From contig NC_017096.1 of NCBI RefSeq assembly GCF_000284335.1, forward strand, positions 248,001 through 312,000: a stretch of DNA of 64,000 bases, read 5' to 3'. Source of the stretch: Caldisericum exile AZM16c01. GTDB taxonomy: Bacteria > Caldisericota > Caldisericia > Caldisericales > Caldisericaceae. A program made the position numbers and the translations under genes. The notes beneath the pieces were generated by a model, which was not told the DNA's origin, made no database searches, and was given only the letters and a program-made list of their open reading frames with translations. The first letter of the stretch is position 1. Every line of letters begins with the position of its first letter. Shown piece after piece: positions 1 to 6,907 of the stretch.

Positions 1-1
1 G

Positions 2-289
2 CGAAACGGAATTTATGCTTACTATGACACAGGCTTATCAAATGCATTTTTAATATTGCGTGCAACTGAACTTGGGCTTGTTGCACACCCTATTGCAGGA
101 TACGATGAAAACATTGTAAAAAGTGCTTTGAATATCCCAGAAAATTTTGAAGTAATTGCTCTTATTGTTGTTGCAAAACATTCATCAACCATATCGCCAT
201 TGCTATCTGAAAAACAAATTCAAACTGAGCACACTCGCCCAGAGCGTAAGAAATTCGAAGAGTTTTGCTATATGAATAAGGTTGAATAA
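2..289 (+). CDS. Nitroreductase-family protein, C-terminal part
   Basis: The window opens inside this gene: the frame is open from base 2 and ends at TAA 287-289. The visible ~95 residues contain a YYDTGLSNAFLILRATELGL stretch followed by a PIAGYDE turn, which matches the C-terminal half of FMN-dependent nitroreductases, where this helix packs on the flavin. The tail ends with an ERK/FEEF segment typical of the family's last helix. The N-terminal FMN-binding half is outside the window, so the substrate class cannot be judged. The stop overlaps the next ATG by one base, so it is probably co-transcribed with the cysteine hydrolase. Confidence 0.75.
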   Translation, partial: RNGIYAYYDTGLSNAFLILRATELGLVAHPIAGYDENIVKSALNIPENFEVIALIVVAKHSSTISPLLSEKQIQTEHTRPERKKFEEFCYMNKVE

Positions 290-858
290 TGAAGCCAGCA
301 CTTTTAATTATTGATATGCAGGAGGACTTTTTAGACGAGTCCTCCCCTCTTTTTGTAAAAGGTGGAAGAGAAATTATCCCCAACATTGAAATGCTTCTTT
401 CCTTTTTTAGGAAACAAAATCTAAATCGCATTTTTATTAAAAGAGAACATCGCGGGAGCATAGACATTGATAAACCGCGTATACCTTACGGTGGCAAAGT
501 GCTTTTGCCCAATTCGGAAGGTGCAAAAATTGTAAAAGAACTTTTCCCAATGGAGTCAGAAATTGTTGTCATAAAAAAGAGGTTTTCTGCATTCTTCCAT
601 ACGGAACTTGACCTTATTTTAAGGCGCCTTCAAATTGATACCCTCATCTTAACAGGGGTTCAAACGCCAAATTGCATAAGAGCAACTGCCGTTGACGGAG
701 TTTCGTATGACTATGATGTCATAGTTGTAAGTGATGGGACTGCATCAAGTTCAGATGAGGTGCAGAAAGCAAATCTCTTTGACCTTGAAAAAATGGGTAT
801 AAAAATTCTCAATGTAAATGATGTAATAGAGTTTATAAAAAAACAACTGGTTGTATAA
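289..858 (+). CDS. Cysteine hydrolase (isochorismatase/nicotinamidase-like)
   Basis: A 189-residue isochorismatase-fold protein. The N-terminal LLIIDMQEDF carries the catalytic Asp9, the KKRFSAF segment (about 96-102) carries the catalytic Lys, and the LTGVQTPNCIRATA segment places the nucleophile Cys129 after the cis-peptide turn. This is the full Asp-Lys-Cys triad. Members hydrolyse amides such as nicotinamide, ureidoacrylate or N-carbamoylsarcosine; the sequence does not decide which. Nicotinamidase would fit the neighbouring nitroreductase through NAD metabolism, but this is only inference. The start overlaps the preceding stop by one base, implying translational coupling. The stop codon TAA is part of a TATAAT that may serve the next gene. 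Confidence 0.8.
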   Translation: MKPALLIIDMQEDFLDESSPLFVKGGREIIPNIEMLLSFFRKQNLNRIFIKREHRGSIDIDKPRIPYGGKVLLPNSEGAKIVKELFPMESEIVVIKKRFSAFFHTELDLILRRLQIDTLILTGVQTPNCIRATAVDGVSYDYDVIVVSDGTASSSDEVQKANLFDLEKMGIKILNVNDVIEFIKKQLVV

Positions 859-864
859 TTTAGT

Positions 865-1779
865 ATGGCAAAGTGCTTGCGGTGTGGAAAACCTGCAACA
901 ATTTTTCTTGAAGGACTTCGCTTTTGCAACGATTGTTTTAAAATTCATGTTGAAAAAGAATTTCAAAGCGCAATTGAAGGGCATGCAATAGGGACTCGTC
1001 TTATTAACGGAGAAGAGCAGGTAATGGTTGCTTTGTCAGGTGGAAAGGATTCAATGGTCCTCTGGTATCTTTTACGAAAATTTAATTTTAATGTTGTGCC
1101 AGTGCACCTTAATTTAAATTATGGTGTTTTTTCAGAGAAAAGCCTTGAAGTGATCCAGAAATTTTCAGAGAAAATTGGCGACAAAGTTCTTGTATATAAC
1201 ATAAAAGATGATTTTGGCATTGATATGTTGGAAGTTTTTAATAGAGCAAAAAAACGTCCAAGGTGCGGGGTTTGTGGCATCATAAAGCGATACCTTCTAA
1301 ACAAAATTGCACTTAACTTACAGGTTGATGTGATTGCAACTGGCCACAACCTTGATGACGGCGCTGCAACGACATTTAAGGCAATCCTCAACTGGGATTT
1401 TGATACACTTTCAAGAAATTATCCAATCGTCTCATCCTATAAGGACAAACTTGTTAAGAAAATTAAGCCACTCTATAGGCTTTCTGATAAAGAAATTAAA
1501 ATGTATGCAGACCTTGTTGGTATTGAATACACATCGGAAGCGTGCCCTTATAGAATTGGAAAAGTGACACTATCAAAAACAAAGGACATTTTAGACGAAA
1601 TAAGCGAAGATTACAAAGGCATAAAGCGCACTTTTTATTATGGGTATCTTCGCAATAAGGACATATTTCAAAAAGATGAAGCCGAGTTAAAGGAGTGTAA
1701 AATTTGTGGTATGCCTACAGCAAGCGAAGATGGTGTTTGCTCATTTTGTAAACTCACGAAAGGACTAAGCGATGGGTAA
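865..1779 (+). CDS. ttuA: tRNA-5-methyluridine(54) 2-sulfurtransferase TtuA
   Basis: A 304-residue PP-loop ATPase of the TtcA/TtuA/Ncs6 group. It has an N-terminal zinc finger (Cys4, Cys7, Cys21, Cys24), the PP-loop SGGKDS at 58-63, a catalytic-core CxxC (Cys134, Cys137) with a third Cys227, and a C-terminal zinc finger (Cys278, Cys281, Cys292, Cys295). This arrangement of two zinc fingers and three core cysteines binding a 4Fe-4S cluster is that of TtuA, which thiolates U54/T54 in thermophile tRNAs. Other Ncs6-like enzymes act on U34, so U54 is inferred from architecture and from the adjoining trmI. No Shine-Dalgarno is visible; a TATAAT at 854-859 lies five bases before the ATG, so the mRNA may be leaderless or translation may be coupled to the upstream gene. 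Confidence 0.82.
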   Translation: MAKCLRCGKPATIFLEGLRFCNDCFKIHVEKEFQSAIEGHAIGTRLINGEEQVMVALSGGKDSMVLWYLLRKFNFNVVPVHLNLNYGVFSEKSLEVIQKFSEKIGDKVLVYNIKDDFGIDMLEVFNRAKKRPRCGVCGIIKRYLLNKIALNLQVDVIATGHNLDDGAATTFKAILNWDFDTLSRNYPIVSSYKDKLVKKIKPLYRLSDKEIKMYADLVGIEYTSEACPYRIGKVTLSKTKDILDEISEDYKGIKRTFYYGYLRNKDIFQKDEAELKECKICGMPTASEDGVCSFCKLTKGLSDG

Positions 1780-2572
1780 TAGATTTAAAGAAGGTGATTT
1801 AGTTGAAGTTATCGATTCAAAGGATAGAATTTTCCTCTTGAAACTTAAAAAGGGCGAAAAATCACACTTCCACTTTGGAATCCTCGAGCATGATTCAATC
1901 ATAGGAAAAGTTAACGGAAGTTTTGTAAAATCCCTCAAGGGAGACGAGGTTTTGGTTTTCAAAGTGCGCACTCCATTTTACACGGTGCATATGCGAAGGG
2001 TTTCTCAAATTATCTATCCAAAAGATGTTGGAGCAATTGTCATACATGCGGATATTCACCCAGGGCTTAGAGTATTTACAGCAGGCGGAGGAGCAGGAGC
2101 GCTTGCAATTTCTCTTCTTCAAATGCTTCATGGCAGAGGCAAACTTATTGTTTATGAAATTAGAAGTGATTTTATTGATGTGTTCCTTGCAAATGTTTAT
2201 GACTTTTTTAAAGAAATTCCCAAAAATCTTATCATAAGAAGAAAGGATATATATGCTGAACCAGTTGAAGAAAATGACGCACCTTTTGATAGAGTGATCT
2301 TAGATGTGCCGGAGCCGTGGCGTGCGTTAAAAACAGTTAAAGATGCGCTTGTCCCCGGTGGAATTCTCATAAGTTATAGTCCAACAACGCAACAGATAAC
2401 TGAGATGAAACAAGCACTTGATGACTCAAAAGAATTTTACAATCTTGGCACTTTTGAAATTATAGAGAGGCGATGGAAAGTTGAGGCACTTTCAACGCGT
2501 CCTGTTGATAGAATGGTTGCACATACTGCCTTTATACTTGTTGCAAGAAAGTTAAGTAAAAAAAAGCCATAG
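1772..2572 (+). CDS. trmI: tRNA (adenine-58-N1)-methyltransferase TrmI
   Basis: A 266-residue class I SAM-dependent methyltransferase. After an N-terminal beta-barrel-like region (1-70), a SAM loop TAGGGAGALAISLLQML lies near 105-121, followed by an acidic YEIR turn. The LDVPEPW segment corresponds to the D-x-PEPW substrate motif of TrmI. TrmI works as a tetramer and makes m1A58 in the T-loop. The ATG overlaps the end of ttuA by eight bases, so the two are co-translated. In Thermus m1A58 favours 2-thiolation of T54, which gives the pairing a functional logic. The stop codon TAG at 2570-2572 is also the first three bases of the duplicated cas6 unit. Confidence 0.87.
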   Translation: MGNRFKEGDLVEVIDSKDRIFLLKLKKGEKSHFHFGILEHDSIIGKVNGSFVKSLKGDEVLVFKVRTPFYTVHMRRVSQIIYPKDVGAIVIHADIHPGLRVFTAGGGAGALAISLLQMLHGRGKLIVYEIRSDFIDVFLANVYDFFKEIPKNLIIRRKDIYAEPVEENDAPFDRVILDVPEPWRALKTVKDALVPGGILISYSPTTQQITEMKQALDDSKEFYNLGTFEIIERRWKVEALSTRPVDRMVAHTAFILVARKLSKKKP

Positions 2573-2576
2573 GGAC

Positions 2577-2604
2577 TTGACACAAAATTATTTTCGTGTA
2601 TAAT
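2577..2604 (+). promoter_or_regulatory. Promoter of cas6 copy 1
   Basis: Perfect consensus boxes: TTGACA at 2577-2582 and TATAAT at 2599-2604, separated by 16 bp. A strong AAGGAGG lies at 2611-2617, five bases before the ATG at 2622. The same sequence drives the second cas6 copy. Confidence 0.85.
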
Positions 2605-2621
2605 ATATATAAGGAGGAGTA

Positions 2622-3392
2622 ATGAGAATAAAGTTAACCTTCGAGGACATTAAGGGTCGTGAAATTATCCTTCCCATTCATTACGGATATCTCTTGCATT
2701 ACCTTGTCTACAATACTTTTTCAGAAGGTATGGCACAGAAGTTATACCTTGAAGGCTTCCCAATCGACGGCAAAAAGTTCAAACTCTTTACCTTTTCAAA
2801 TATCATCGAAAAAGGCACAAAGTTCAACAACACTTTAAATTTTGGTAAATATATCACATTCTACTTTTCATCTCCTCTTTATGAAATCGTTGAAGATCTT
2901 GGCTCAAATGCCTTTAGAAAAACAGGAATTGTCCTAAATGACTTTAACCTTTTTTTATCAGCAGTTGAAGTGATAAAACCCCCACGATTGACAGACGACA
3001 TACTTATCCGCACACTATCACCCATCACTGCCTATAGCACCTTCAACAACAATGGCAAACGCACAACGCACTACTATCGCCCAACTGAAAGCGAATTCAA
3101 ACGGCTCATTGAAGAGAATGCACAAAACAAATACATTTTGATTAAAAAAGCCCAAGGCTTACCTATTGAGAAAGATATCGTTAATGACCTTCACCTTGAT
3201 ATTGAGCCTTACAAATTTTCCATCGAAAAGAACAAAAAAGTAGTTTATTTTAAAAATACAATTGTTGAATGCTTCTCAGGTATCTACAGATTGAAAGGCT
3301 CTCCCGAACTTATCTACACAACCTATGATGCAGGGCTTGGTGCCAAGTCCTCCGAAGGCTTCGGTATGTGGGACGTGTGGGAGAAAGGGTGA
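2622..3392 (+). CDS. cas6: CRISPR endoribonuclease Cas6, copy 1 (orphan)
   Basis: A 256-residue RAMP-fold protein. The N-terminal beta strand and a PIHYGYLLHYLVY helix with candidate catalytic histidines (20, 26) are followed by the C-terminal glycine-rich loop GLGAKSSEGFG (238-248), the signature of Cas6. Cas6 cuts pre-crRNA within repeats. Compared with the copy at 12333 it differs at only three residues (F58Y, I186V, H191R, this copy listed first). No array or other cas gene is adjacent: it sits between trmI and an unrelated surface protein, 9.7 kb upstream of the cas operon. It is clearly different from the cas6 at 13299. The perfect promoter and intact frame suggest it is expressed. Confidence 0.88.
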   Translation: MRIKLTFEDIKGREIILPIHYGYLLHYLVYNTFSEGMAQKLYLEGFPIDGKKFKLFTFSNIIEKGTKFNNTLNFGKYITFYFSSPLYEIVEDLGSNAFRKTGIVLNDFNLFLSAVEVIKPPRLTDDILIRTLSPITAYSTFNNNGKRTTHYYRPTESEFKRLIEENAQNKYILIKKAQGLPIEKDIVNDLHLDIEPYKFSIEKNKKVVYFKNTIVECFSGIYRLKGSPELIYTTYDAGLGAKSSEGFGMWDVWEKG

Positions 3393-3586
3393 AAATTTAG
3401 TGGAAGGATATGGCTAAGACGATATATTTAAAGATTAGGAAAAATTTACATGGAGGGTTAAAAATTGGAAGAAAGTTTTAAAAACAACATCTGCATAGTG
3501 GCAATTTTATTTTTTGTTTAAAGTTTTATTTTAGCTTACCTGTGAAGGTTTTAAGCTATAAATTTATTGAAAAGGAGGTTATAGGC

Positions 3587-6196
3587 ATGCCAAGAAACAA
3601 ATCAAGACTTTTTACAAGTTTAGTAGTTCTTATTGTGTTAAGCCTTGTTTCTTCTTTCGTTCCTTCTGGAGGCAATTTGTTTAGTGTTAACGCAGGTTCA
3701 AATACAATTACTGTTAAACTTTGGGTAGGAAAGTCTTATATGGAGGTTAATGGGTTAAGACAGCCAATTGATGCACAAGGAACAACACCAGTTATAGTTG
3801 AATCGAGAACGTTTGTCCCAATTAGAGCAATAATAGAGGCGCTTGGTGGAAGCGTGCAGTGGGATGCGTCAACAAGAAAAGTTTCAATTTCCTTGAACGA
3901 TAAAACCCTTGAGTTATGGATTAATAATCCTATTGCTTCTTTGAATGGGATTTCAACAGCAATAGATCCTAATAATCCAAAAGTTGCACCATTAATTATA
4001 AACGGAAGGACAATGTTGCCACTAAGGTTTGTTGCGGAATCCTTAGGAATAACAGTTAGTTATGATAATGCCTCAAGAATGATAACCTTAGAATATGTGA
4101 CGGTTACCCCCCCTGAAGCGCCAGTGCTTGTTTCCCCTTCCAACGGATCAACTGTTTCAAGCGATAATATCACTTTCTCATGGATGCCAATACCAGAAGC
4201 TGACTATTATGCGATTAATATCTCAAGCAATGGTTCCACAGTACATACAAATGAACAAATAAAAACATCAACGTATTCAGTTAACAAAACCACACTTGGC
4301 GACGGTACATTTTCGTGGAGAGTGCGCGCACATAACTCAGCGGGGTGGGGAGAGTGGTCTTTTAGTTTTGTTTTTACTATTCAGTCAACTATTTCGTTAC
4401 CATATGCACCGAATCTTGTTTACCCTCAGCCTAATTCAATGATTAGTTCATCGAACATAACATTCACTTGGACAGTTGTACCTGGTGCAGATTACTACAA
4501 GCTTCAAGTGCTTAATAACAATGCAGTTATTCATACACAAGACTTTATTTCTACTAACTCTTATACAATTACAGTTGAATTATCAAATGGCACATATTCA
4601 TGGCAAGTTTGTGCGCATAATTCGGCAGGTTATGGTCCTTGGTCTAATCCTTCGACATTTACATTAAAGAAACAACTTTCTGTGACAGATATTGCAAAAT
4701 TTGTCGATAGGGTTGTTTATGTTGAGGTAAGCGGATATAAGAATGGAAAATCTTTCCAAGCAAGCGGAAGTGGTTTTATAATTTCACCTGACGGTAAAAT
4801 AGTTACAAACTATCATGTAATAGATGGAGCAACCTCTGGTACTGTTACCTTAAATGATGGAAGAAAGTTTAATATAGACTATGTTCTAGGGTATGCAAAA
4901 GGTGTTAATACATTTTATGAAGCTGTAACAAAAAATTCGCCATTTGACTTGGCTATTTTGAAAATATCCTCTAATAACTTACCCACATGTAATCTTGGCG
5001 ATTCTAGTACATCTAAGGTTGGGGAAAATGTTGTTGCGATAGGAAATCCGTTAGGGCTTCCAAATGTTGTATCTACAGGTAACATAAGTAAAATATGGGA
5101 TAATGGGATAATACAGATAACAGCACCTTTATCGAACGGTAATAGTGGAGGACCATTGTTTAATATGTTTGGAGAAGTGATAGGTGTAAATACCTTTAAG
5201 AATACTGCAGGAGAAAATCTAAACTTTTCTATACCAGTTAACTGGTTAAAATCAATAGATCTCTCAAATCAAATGACACTACAACAGGTTTATCAGAAAG
5301 AATACGGCGGATCTTCTATTTCTTTGAAAGCACCTGTTTTGATTTCACCTCCAGATAACTCAGTAATTTTAACTACTACTCCTACGTTTACTTGGAGCCC
5401 TGTGGTTGGAGCCGTGGAATACTTAATTGCCATATTTAAGGATAAGCTTTCTCCAGATACGATTGAATTAACTAGCTACACTTCTAACACTTCATACACA
5501 GTTCCAAATGGAAAATTAAGTTATGGTTATAAATATTTCTGGACTGTTTTTGCAATAGATAGTTACGGTAATTTTAATGATTCGACTAATCAAATGGTAT
5601 GGAGTTTTACTATACGGCAAAAGCAAACCTTAAGTAAACCAATTATTATAAACCCAAAAGAAAAGGGTGCATTTACTGATTTGACAAAATATTTTGATTT
5701 TAGTTGGTCTTCTGTTCCAGGTGCAGTATCATACCAAATTTGGATAGGTTTAGGGGAAAGTGGGGCGGATTCAACAAGAATTTACTCACAAGGTGGGATT
5801 TATACTACAAGTTTTTCTGTTCCTTCTTCTATTTTTGTTCCTGCACAAGTATATACAGTAGCAGTTTGTGCATTTGATGCGGATGGAAATCATATGTGGA
5901 GCGACGATGTTCATTTTAGTGTAGCAATGAGTGGGCTTCCTCTTATGATCTCACCTGCTAATGGTGGTACTTTGTATATGAATACAATCTACTGGAATTC
6001 TCTATCGGATATAGATATGTATGGCGTTATAATATACGATAAAGAAAGTGGTGTTAAGATCTTTAGTACTACAACAACGTTAAACGGTGTTTCAATTGCG
6101 GGCTATCTTGTCCATGGAAAAAAGTATATACTTAGTATCGGAGCTTTTAAGAATTGGTATCTTTTGTATATTAATGTAATAGAATTTTATTACTAA
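3587..6196 (+). CDS. Secreted stalk-domain/FnIII protein with trypsin-like protease domain
   Basis: The start at 3587 is preceded by AGGAGG at 3573-3578, giving 869 residues. The order of parts is: signal peptide (about 1-36); copper-amine-oxidase-N-like 'stalk' domain (about 45-170, with RTFVPIRAIIEALGG and RTMLPLRFVAESLG repeats); two fibronectin-III-like repeats (about 175-265 and 270-360); an HtrA/trypsin-like domain (about 365-560); and two or three further FnIII-like modules to the end. The protease has an intact triad: His410 in NYHV, Asp454 in FDLAIL and Ser520 in GNSGGPLF. No membrane anchor or sortase motif follows, so it is probably exported and held by its stalk domain. An extracellular protease sits oddly among defence genes, since this locus lies between two cas6 copies. 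No PDZ domain is seen, which separates it from canonical DegP. Confidence 0.82.
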   Translation: MPRNKSRLFTSLVVLIVLSLVSSFVPSGGNLFSVNAGSNTITVKLWVGKSYMEVNGLRQPIDAQGTTPVIVESRTFVPIRAIIEALGGSVQWDASTRKVSISLNDKTLELWINNPIASLNGISTAIDPNNPKVAPLIINGRTMLPLRFVAESLGITVSYDNASRMITLEYVTVTPPEAPVLVSPSNGSTVSSDNITFSWMPIPEADYYAINISSNGSTVHTNEQIKTSTYSVNKTTLGDGTFSWRVRAHNSAGWGEWSFSFVFTIQSTISLPYAPNLVYPQPNSMISSSNITFTWTVVPGADYYKLQVLNNNAVIHTQDFISTNSYTITVELSNGTYSWQVCAHNSAGYGPWSNPSTFTLKKQLSVTDIAKFVDRVVYVEVSGYKNGKSFQASGSGFIISPDGKIVTNYHVIDGATSGTVTLNDGRKFNIDYVLGYAKGVNTFYEAVTKNSPFDLAILKISSNNLPTCNLGDSSTSKVGENVVAIGNPLGLPNVVSTGNISKIWDNGIIQITAPLSNGNSGGPLFNMFGEVIGVNTFKNTAGENLNFSIPVNWLKSIDLSNQMTLQQVYQKEYGGSSISLKAPVLISPPDNSVILTTTPTFTWSPVVGAVEYLIAIFKDKLSPDTIELTSYTSNTSYTVPNGKLSYGYKYFWTVFAIDSYGNFNDSTNQMVWSFTIRQKQTLSKPIIINPKEKGAFTDLTKYFDFSWSSVPGAVSYQIWIGLGESGADSTRIYSQGGIYTTSFSVPSSIFVPAQVYTVAVCAFDADGNHMWSDDVHFSVAMSGLPLMISPANGGTLYMNTIYWNSLSDIDMYGVIIYDKESGVKIFSTTTTLNGVSIAGYLVHGKKYILSIGAFKNWYLLYINVIEFYY

Positions 6197-6218
6197 TTCC
6201 ATTATTGATGCGGAAATG

Positions 6219-6252
6219 CCTCCGAAGGCTTCGGCATGTGGGACGTGTGGGA
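6219..6252 (+). repeat. 34-bp remnant of the 3' end of cas6
   Basis: These 34 bases are identical to bases 13060-13093 of the downstream cas6 copy and differ by one base from 3349-3382 of the upstream copy. They encode the Cas6 glycine-rich C-terminus. Homology stops abruptly on both sides. The remnant shows that cas6 DNA has been involved in more than one rearrangement here. Confidence 0.9.
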
Positions 6253-6307
6253 AAGGAATACAAGATGAAGTTTTTGGGTAAAAGACATTATATCTTAGGA
6301 GGGTAAA

Positions 6308-6907
6308 ATGGATGAATTAAAGATTCTTTCAAAACTTATAGAAAAAGGATCAGAAGGAGCATCAAAAACGGATTTAAAAATTAAAAAAGGCGAAGAAGAT
6401 GTTCTAAGTAAAATGATTGAAAATGGGCTTATCCGTTCAGAAAAAATTAAGGGAAAAGAGCGCTTTTTCATCACGGAAAAGGGTGAAAGTGAATTTTTGT
6501 CGAAAACTGAGGAAGACGAATTTCAAAAGTTCGTTAAAGAAAAGATCTTAGAGATTGAGAGTGAAATTAAAAAACTAAATGTAAACTTCGAAAATTTTGT
6601 TAAGTTGCTTCAATCAAGAAAATCTCCCAATATTTCGTTAAATACTGTAAATTTGGAGGAACTGTTGCACAGAGTATATGATGAACTTTCAACAAAAGAT
6701 TACTCATACCTTAAGGGGCTTGTACCCATAGTTTCATTAGTTTCAACGCTTGTGCAGAAGTTTAACGTGCCGAAATATGAGGTTGAAAAGGTTATTTATG
6801 ATTTGTATCTTTCAGGCAAAGCCTCTCTTGAATACGGTGATAAGAAAGAAGGTGCACTTAAGGCACCTGATGGAAAAGAATACTACTATGTAAGACTAAA
6901 GAAATGA
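6308..6907 (+). CDS. Winged-helix protein partnered with the downstream ATPase
   Basis: I do not recognise a named family. The 199-residue, highly charged protein looks like an N-terminal winged helix (about 1-60: helix-turn-helix spacing, then a KERFFITEKG wing), a coiled-coil linker (about 65-105, heptad-like EILEIESEIKKL), and a second small helical or winged domain (about 110-199) ending in a YYYVRLKK strand. An AGGAGGG Shine-Dalgarno precedes the ATG. The stop overlaps the ATG of the ATPase by four bases (ATGA), so the two proteins are made together and probably form a complex. There is no signal peptide or catalytic motif. A role as DNA-binding or adaptor subunit of a defence ATPase is inference from structure and location. 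Confidence 0.6.
   Translation: MDELKILSKLIEKGSEGASKTDLKIKKGEEDVLSKMIENGLIRSEKIKGKERFFITEKGESEFLSKTEEDEFQKFVKEKILEIESEIKKLNVNFENFVKLLQSRKSPNISLNTVNLEELLHRVYDELSTKDYSYLKGLVPIVSLVSTLVQKFNVPKYEVEKVIYDLYLSGKASLEYGDKKEGALKAPDGKEYYYVRLKK

Larger units (their letters stand above)
2570..3410 (+). repeat. 841-bp direct repeat, copy 1 (cas6 unit)
   Basis: This segment reappears at 12281-13121, exactly 9,711 bp downstream. I counted about seven substitutions by eye and no indels. It runs from the trmI stop codon through a promoter, Shine-Dalgarno sequence, the whole cas6 gene and 18 bases of 3' flank. Outside these limits the two loci share nothing obvious. Such long, nearly identical direct repeats imply a recent duplication or ongoing gene conversion, and would let the intervening segment be lost by homologous recombination. 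Confidence 0.95.

Noticed and set aside
2622-3392. cas6 copy 1 as part of a second complete CRISPR-Cas locus
   Set aside because: No other cas gene or repeat array adjoins it; the DNA on both sides is trmI and a surface protein.
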